From NCBI GenBank assembly GCA_934045075.1, contig OW203732.1, positions 14,672,201 to 14,736,200 on the forward strand: DNA of 64,000 nt, written 5' to 3'. A model generated the notes under the pieces. It was not told where the DNA came from. It saw only the letters and a program-made list of their open reading frames with translations, and ran no database searches. Made by a program: the position numbers and the translations under genes. Below are positions 59,111 through 64,000 of this stretch, piece after piece. The DNA comes from Yponomeuta sedellus (taxonomy: Eukaryota; Arthropoda; Insecta; Lepidoptera; Yponomeutidae). Within the stretch, counting starts at the first letter, position 1, and each line of letters begins with the position of its first letter.

Positions 59111-59150
59111 AACCAATAAGTTAAGATGATATCATCTTAACTTATTGGTT
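59111..59150. repeat. 40-bp perfect palindrome without spacer
   Basis: AACCAATAAGTTAAGATGAT is followed directly by its exact inverse. Confidence 0.97.
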
Positions 59151-59779
59151 TTTAAATTAAGTTTGATTGCACTTATTAGACAATTTATGATTAAAACAGA
59201 AATTATAATACGCTAGGTTATTGTTAAACTTGCAATCATTGTTAAATGGAAAATAGCAAGACAATAGAAAATGAAAGAAGCAGACGGGGACTTACTTGTG
59301 ACCGTTGATTTGCGATTCCTGAGGGATTCCTGGATAACTGCTGAACGGTTCTCCAACATAGGCTTAGAACACAGTAAACTTGTATGTATTAATATACCTT
59401 ATGATTCACCAAATATTGTTAATTTGATAAATCTGCGTGTCGTCACAAAGGCACTTCAAACGCAAAATGTCCATTTTGTATTTTTTGCAATGAATATGAA
59501 TTTAATACGTCCTTGGTACGTGAGTGAGTAGGATGGAGAGTAGAAATAGAAGGTAAGAGAAAAGGATGGCATTAAAATGTGATGCTATTTCCATATCCGA
59601 GTATTAAAAAACGTTCCGATTTACCCGTAACTAATTATGGCGTCTACAATAACTCCAAGAGCTTTTTCATAGAAACGTCTGACATAGCTCCAATTAATTT
59701 TTAATTTTTTTATTCGCAATTTTTAAAACAAACAAACTTATATTTAAGTAATCGTTGAAATTTGCACTTGCCGGCACTT

Positions 59780-59915
59780 ACCCATAGCTTAGTTGGGAGA
59801 GCGCTGGTACGGTTAACCAGAGGTCGCGGGTTCGAGTCCCGGCATGGGCGGAATTATTAGCCTCTAAGAAGGTTTTTTAAAATTGTCCTCAGCACTGGTT
59901 AGTGCAAAAAAAATC
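59780..59915 (+). mobile_element. tRNA-headed SINE, simple form of the snapback family
   Basis: The head ACCCATAGCTTAGTTGGGAG with B box GGTTCGAGTCCC and CGGCATGGGCGGAATTATTA is followed by the full sense tail GCCTCTAAGAAGG and TCAGCACTGGTTAGTGC with an A run. It has no antisense leader, unlike the copies at 27139, 37943 and 41074. Confidence 0.85.
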
Positions 59916-60767
59916 TATAATTATCAAAGCAAAGAATTTAAACCAAACTACGGCTGTATGGGAATTATCTAATAAGAAATCCGCTGTTAAGTCCATTGTA
60001 TTGAAGATATTATTAAAAAAAGATACGAACATATACGAAGATACGTATTAAAAAAAAGACTGGATATTTGTAAAAAAAGAAAAAACAATGAAGTGCTGTC
60101 ATGACATATTCACGCATCAGCTAGAGCTGCTAGTGTATTAACAATAAATCTCTAACATATTTTATTATAACATACTCTATTAACTTAGCGTACCTACTAG
60201 GAACCCGAGGCTTATCTACTTCCATGCTCGGACTCGGACTCGTTTTTTGTACCTTTTTGCCTGAAAGCACATCGAACTAATTTCATACACGACTTGGCTC
60301 ACTACAGGCGCCAAGGAATCGAATCCGTTACTGATCATTAACTCGAATATCGACCCAGGGTTGAAAATATTAGCAGCGATTAGGCCCGGCCTATATTTCG
60401 TGGATTTGTTAGACAATTTGTGGACGCAATGGGCGCCAGAGCTTTACCATAAAGACTGTTTATTGTGGGATGCGATGAGCCGGTATGATATCATTTAATA
60501 ACCGAATTTAGCTGCTTTGAAAGGTAACTTCGCAATTTACTATACTTGCTATCGAATATTTGAGTTTTAAAGGACGACATAGAACTAAATACATTACTGC
60601 CATACATTATTGTATGGTCCCCGGCCGATTTCATAGATGTTAGAGGAGAACAGAGGAACTATGAGATATCAAATTGTAACTAGTGACGCCTCTGTTACAC
60701 AAGAATAACTTGGTTGAAAATTTTTGACCAATTCGATAATAATGGAATATACTGGCCATTAAAATTT
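59916..60767. other. No gene recognised
   Basis: AT-rich sequence; nothing recognised. Confidence 0.45.
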
Positions 60768-60837
60768 CCCTTCAGCCACTTTGGTAACTATGGTTTTGTA
60801 ACCGGTTACCAAAGAAGTTACCAAAGTGGCTGAAGGG
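60768..60837. repeat. Inverted repeat, 22-bp perfect outer arms
   Basis: CCCTTCAGCCACTTTGGTAA and two more bases are inverted at 60816-60837. An inner GGTTTTGTAACCGGTTACC forms a second stem. Confidence 0.9.
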
Positions 60838-61916
60838 TAAAATTTTTAACACGTTTATACAAAAGGAGCCGCCATCTTGGCTTGTCGTTCTTCTTGGTCC
60901 TTCGAACAAATTGCCATTCCTTGAGGGTTATTTTGTATACTTCGCGGCTGGGGCAGACAGACATCTTGATTTTAAGCAGTGTGCCGTCTTGAAAATGAAA
61001 TGAGCTTTATCAACTCCCAAGTGCTGATGTATGACGTCGGTCGACTACACACGACTCGCGGGAAACCTCCTATTTCTCCCCGATATCTCTAGAGGTTTAT
61101 GAAAAAAGCAAATCGTTACAAAAACAAAAAAAAGAGAGAAAAACCTTGTTGAGGCCGCCATCGCCCGAAGGTATAAAAAGGAAAAAGAAAAATAGAGGTA
61201 TTTTCGTGAACAATTTGTCACAGACCAGAAACATTGACATTGACACATACATAGGAACTCGATGTGTGAACCATAGAGGAAAATGCTTGAGAGGACCATA
61301 GAGCTGTAAACATCCCATACTTATAAAAAAAAACAACATCACTGACATTCACCAATCTGAGTCCCTATATTTATGTAGGATATGTAGGGTGTGTCTGAGT
61401 TATTGGCCTAACGCTGACCATGATCAGCGTTAGGTCGATCATGTTCAAAGGTTAGTCGAATTAAAACAACAAACTACACGGCAGGGCTGTCAAATAGAAA
61501 CACTAGAGATGTAGGCAATACTAGTTGTTGCCCGCGATTTCGTTGGCTTGAGAATTTTTATGTGAATTTTTATTTATGTATCCGGCATACGTAATACCTA
61601 TGTCATATGCTATAACAGACTATAATTTATTGCTGCACCAAATTTCTTATACCAAATTTAAACGGAGATTTTATTTTATTTGATAAAAATACAGTACTGG
61701 GCTTGAGATATTGCATAAAAAGCGTGTGAAATGGTTTCTAAAGTGACGTCCATTTATAAATTTCTAGTAGCAATATCACTCGAAAACTTTTTTTTCCGGA
61801 TTTTTATCAGTATATCCCCTTGTCACGTGTGTGACGGAGTAGGATATAACAACACAGTAGTGGGCTTGGTTTTCTATATATAAAGCTAGTGACATGTTTT
61901 CCAAAGTGACGTTCAT
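60838..61916. other. No gene recognised
   Basis: Short frames only. A small hairpin AACGCTGACCATGATCAGCGTT lies near 61410. Confidence 0.45.
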
Positions 61917-62160
61917 TTATTATTATTAAAATTCTTTATTGCACCAAGCTAGATATTGTACAATAGGCGGGCTTAATTATGATTCTAGTGCCAATATCAC
62001 TCGCTAACTGTGAAGGAAAACGTCATGAAGAAACCTAAGTGGCAAAGATATTTAAACACCGTGTATAAAAAATCCAATGCGCCGCTATACTCTCTCTGTC
62101 TCTCTCTCTGAGAGAGACAGCGTGAATGTAACGTATATAGGCTGCTTATGTATGTAAGCA
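61917..62160. repeat. LINE tail followed by SINE body relic
   Basis: AAATTCTTTATTGCACCAAG and AATAGGCGGGCTTAATTATG (LINE tail), then AATATCACTCGCTAACTGTG, AAGGAAAACGTCATGAAG and a CTCTCTCTGAGAGAGAC stretch, as at 7323. Confidence 0.55.
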
Positions 62161-62697
62161 GTATTTATTGTCTCGGCAGGTCCTACGGCTTTCTTTAATC
62201 TGTGGCACATTTGAATACCAACCTTTGGAGTATTGTTGGAATTATTGTCGGGTCACACTGCAGACATGAATCTACGAAAAGTATCTCCTTTTTATTGTCA
62301 TTCAAATCGACCCTGTCAAGTTGTTTCAATCGCTTTATTATTGCAAATGGTTTATTTATTATACTTATAAGCTTCGGTTTTTCAGGTTTTTCGGCATTTC
62401 AATCAATTTTGTATGATTCCTGATAAAAACCCTTTTTGTACGTTGTCTATAAACGTCCCATTGCGCAGGATACAAGCAGGATCCACGCTTGCCTACCGCG
62501 AATTTTCATTTTCAAGCGCTAAGTTATTTGAACATCTCAGACACTCGGGTTTACGATGTTTTTTTTCACAGTTAGCGAGTGGTATTGCTACTATCACTTC
62601 ACAAATGTACATAACTTAGAAAACAAAGTTATTGGTACGATCGATCCTAGGTTTCTCGCTTCAGAGACTATTGTTCTACCCGCTATAAGCAATCAGC

Positions 62698-62944
62698 GAT
62701 TTTATTAATAATAATAATAATAATATAGTATTTTCTAAGGTTAACACGAGCACCAGACATAATAAAAACTGTATTTACACGGATTTTACTTGTTTAATTT
62801 TACATTTTTGTAATTTTCAATCCGTGGTCCCGGAGGACTTCCGGGACCACGGTACTTGCAAAAGTGCCAATACGTCGAAAATTGTAAAATGTAAAATTAA
62901 ACGAGTAAAATCCGTGTAAATACAATTTATGATTTTATTTATAA
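62698..62944 (+). mobile_element. Snapback element, inverted relative of 13858
   Basis: The insert is about 62712-62930. The leading tail is TTTTCTAAGGTTAACACGAG; arms (about 62767-62819, 62876-62927) carry ACACGGATTTTACT and the inverse, with an inner hairpin CCGTGGTCCCGGAGG. The flanks GATTTTATTAATAA and GATTTTATTTATAA differ at one base of 14. Confidence 0.75.
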
Positions 62945-64000
62945 GAACACGATTCCTGTATTACACTCCTCAGAGGCACTTTAATTGTTCCGTGGTTACT
63001 TTTTTCACTTCACTACAGACTATTTGAACTGCCTTTGTGGAATGTTTTAGGGAATCATTTTTTTATAAATAATATCATTTGACTAAATGTACTTTACATG
63101 AGGGTGATTCAACGACGGAAAGCTAGTAACTTAATCCCTTCATGTAAAGCGTCGACTTCTTTTGAGAATTCGAGTTCCTCGTAATATTTATACGGGGAGT
63201 CCCAGGGTTGTTAACCTTACGCCTGCGGTCGTTGTTTGGTCCTTAATAAGGGCTTAAATTACATGACAACGTTTTGTCAACCTAGGAAGAAATTAATTAT
63301 ATAATTACAGAGTGTACCAAAATCCTCGTACAGACTTTTGTCAATGCGAAATTTTACTTTGGGGAAAACACGGAAATCGTGAATAAGTATCAGCTGTTTT
63401 TAACACCGTAGGTCATAACTTTATTATGACACAGGTGATATTTCTTACGCTGTATTTCAGATGTTCGTACATAAGAAAATTTAATACGCCAATACGCTTT
63501 TTATGTACTATACGGGATTTTGTTATACTCAGTATATTATTTAAAAACATAAGGTACATATTATGGTGTCTACGTCTTGTTATGGCGAGAGCAATACATT
63601 TTTAGAAAGCTGAAAGCGCAACGCTCTTTCAAGGATGTGTTGTGCCAGGATAATAATATCCCAGGAGGGATTTCAGTGCGAAGGAGCGAGGAAAAGTTGA
63701 CTCAAACAAGGTGCACAAAAGTAGGACCTACGTTCGTACGTAATTTTTACGTAGATATAGCCTTTAAGCAAGTACATAAAAGAGCTTCACACACTTCGCA
63801 ACCCTCCACGATAAACTGGCGGCGCGCGGCTGGCGGCCTTTTAAAAACGTTTCAGAGCAAACTTCCTTACTTACTTTCATATTTTAAACTAAGCTGCAGC
63901 GCTAGGCCATTCAGATAATATGCTATCCCAGACTCGCAGCATATTTCACCCGCAGACGCTATGAAATGTAATACAATAGGCTCCATTATACGTCTGGACC
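62945..64000. other. No gene recognised
   Basis: 63577-63918 is open for 113 codons and slightly GC-rich but has no recognisable motif or splice context. Nothing else was identified to the window end. Confidence 0.4.

Noticed and set aside
63577..63918. 113-codon open frame as a gene
   Set aside because: No homology or context seen; length is possible by chance in a slightly GC-rich stretch.

Overview
The window looks like nuclear DNA of a lepidopteran (moth or butterfly). It is AT-rich, has short exons in long introns, and is packed with tRNA-headed SINEs, LINE 3' ends and small foldback elements of the kind common in Lepidoptera. No species assignment is attempted. No bacterial, organellar or viral gene and no intact tRNA or rRNA gene was seen.

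One host gene is well supported: an IRSp53/BAIAP2-family adaptor on the + strand. Thirteen consecutive coding exons run from 23226 to 44499, with GT/AG borders and reading phases that all agree. They encode the I-BAR (IMD) domain without its first ~15-20 residues, a linker, an SH3 domain, a Pro/Ser/Thr-rich region and a 602-residue charged tail. A second, phase-compatible terminal exon at 44760-44832 encodes a WH2-like actin-binding end. The gene therefore appears able to make a long isoform without WH2 or a short isoform (597 visible residues) with it. The start codon and promoter of the main transcript were not found; they lie upstream, possibly outside the window.

Layout: 1-23.2 kb is repeat-rich intron or intergenic DNA with MITEs, SINEs, a 652-bp pure GATA array and foldback elements. 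23.2-44.8 kb is the adaptor gene, with SINEs touching the splice acceptors of the SH3 exon and the next exon. 45-48.5 kb is repeat-rich downstream DNA. 48.56-52.0 kb is a DNA transposon with imperfect terminal inverted repeats, a DDE transposase ending in a SWIM zinc finger, an upstream Cys-rich exon and a frame break. 52-64 kb holds more SINEs, LINE tails and palindromes, with no recognised gene.

The most unusual material is (1) the mutually exclusive C-termini of the adaptor gene, (2) hairpin-shaped ('snapback') elements flanked by 11-15 bp target-site duplications, one inserted inside the acceptor region of the SH3 exon, (3) a SINE family whose head resembles 5S rRNA, and (4) a GATA array that appears to have grown from a LINE 3' tail. 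All family names come from reading motifs; no search was run.
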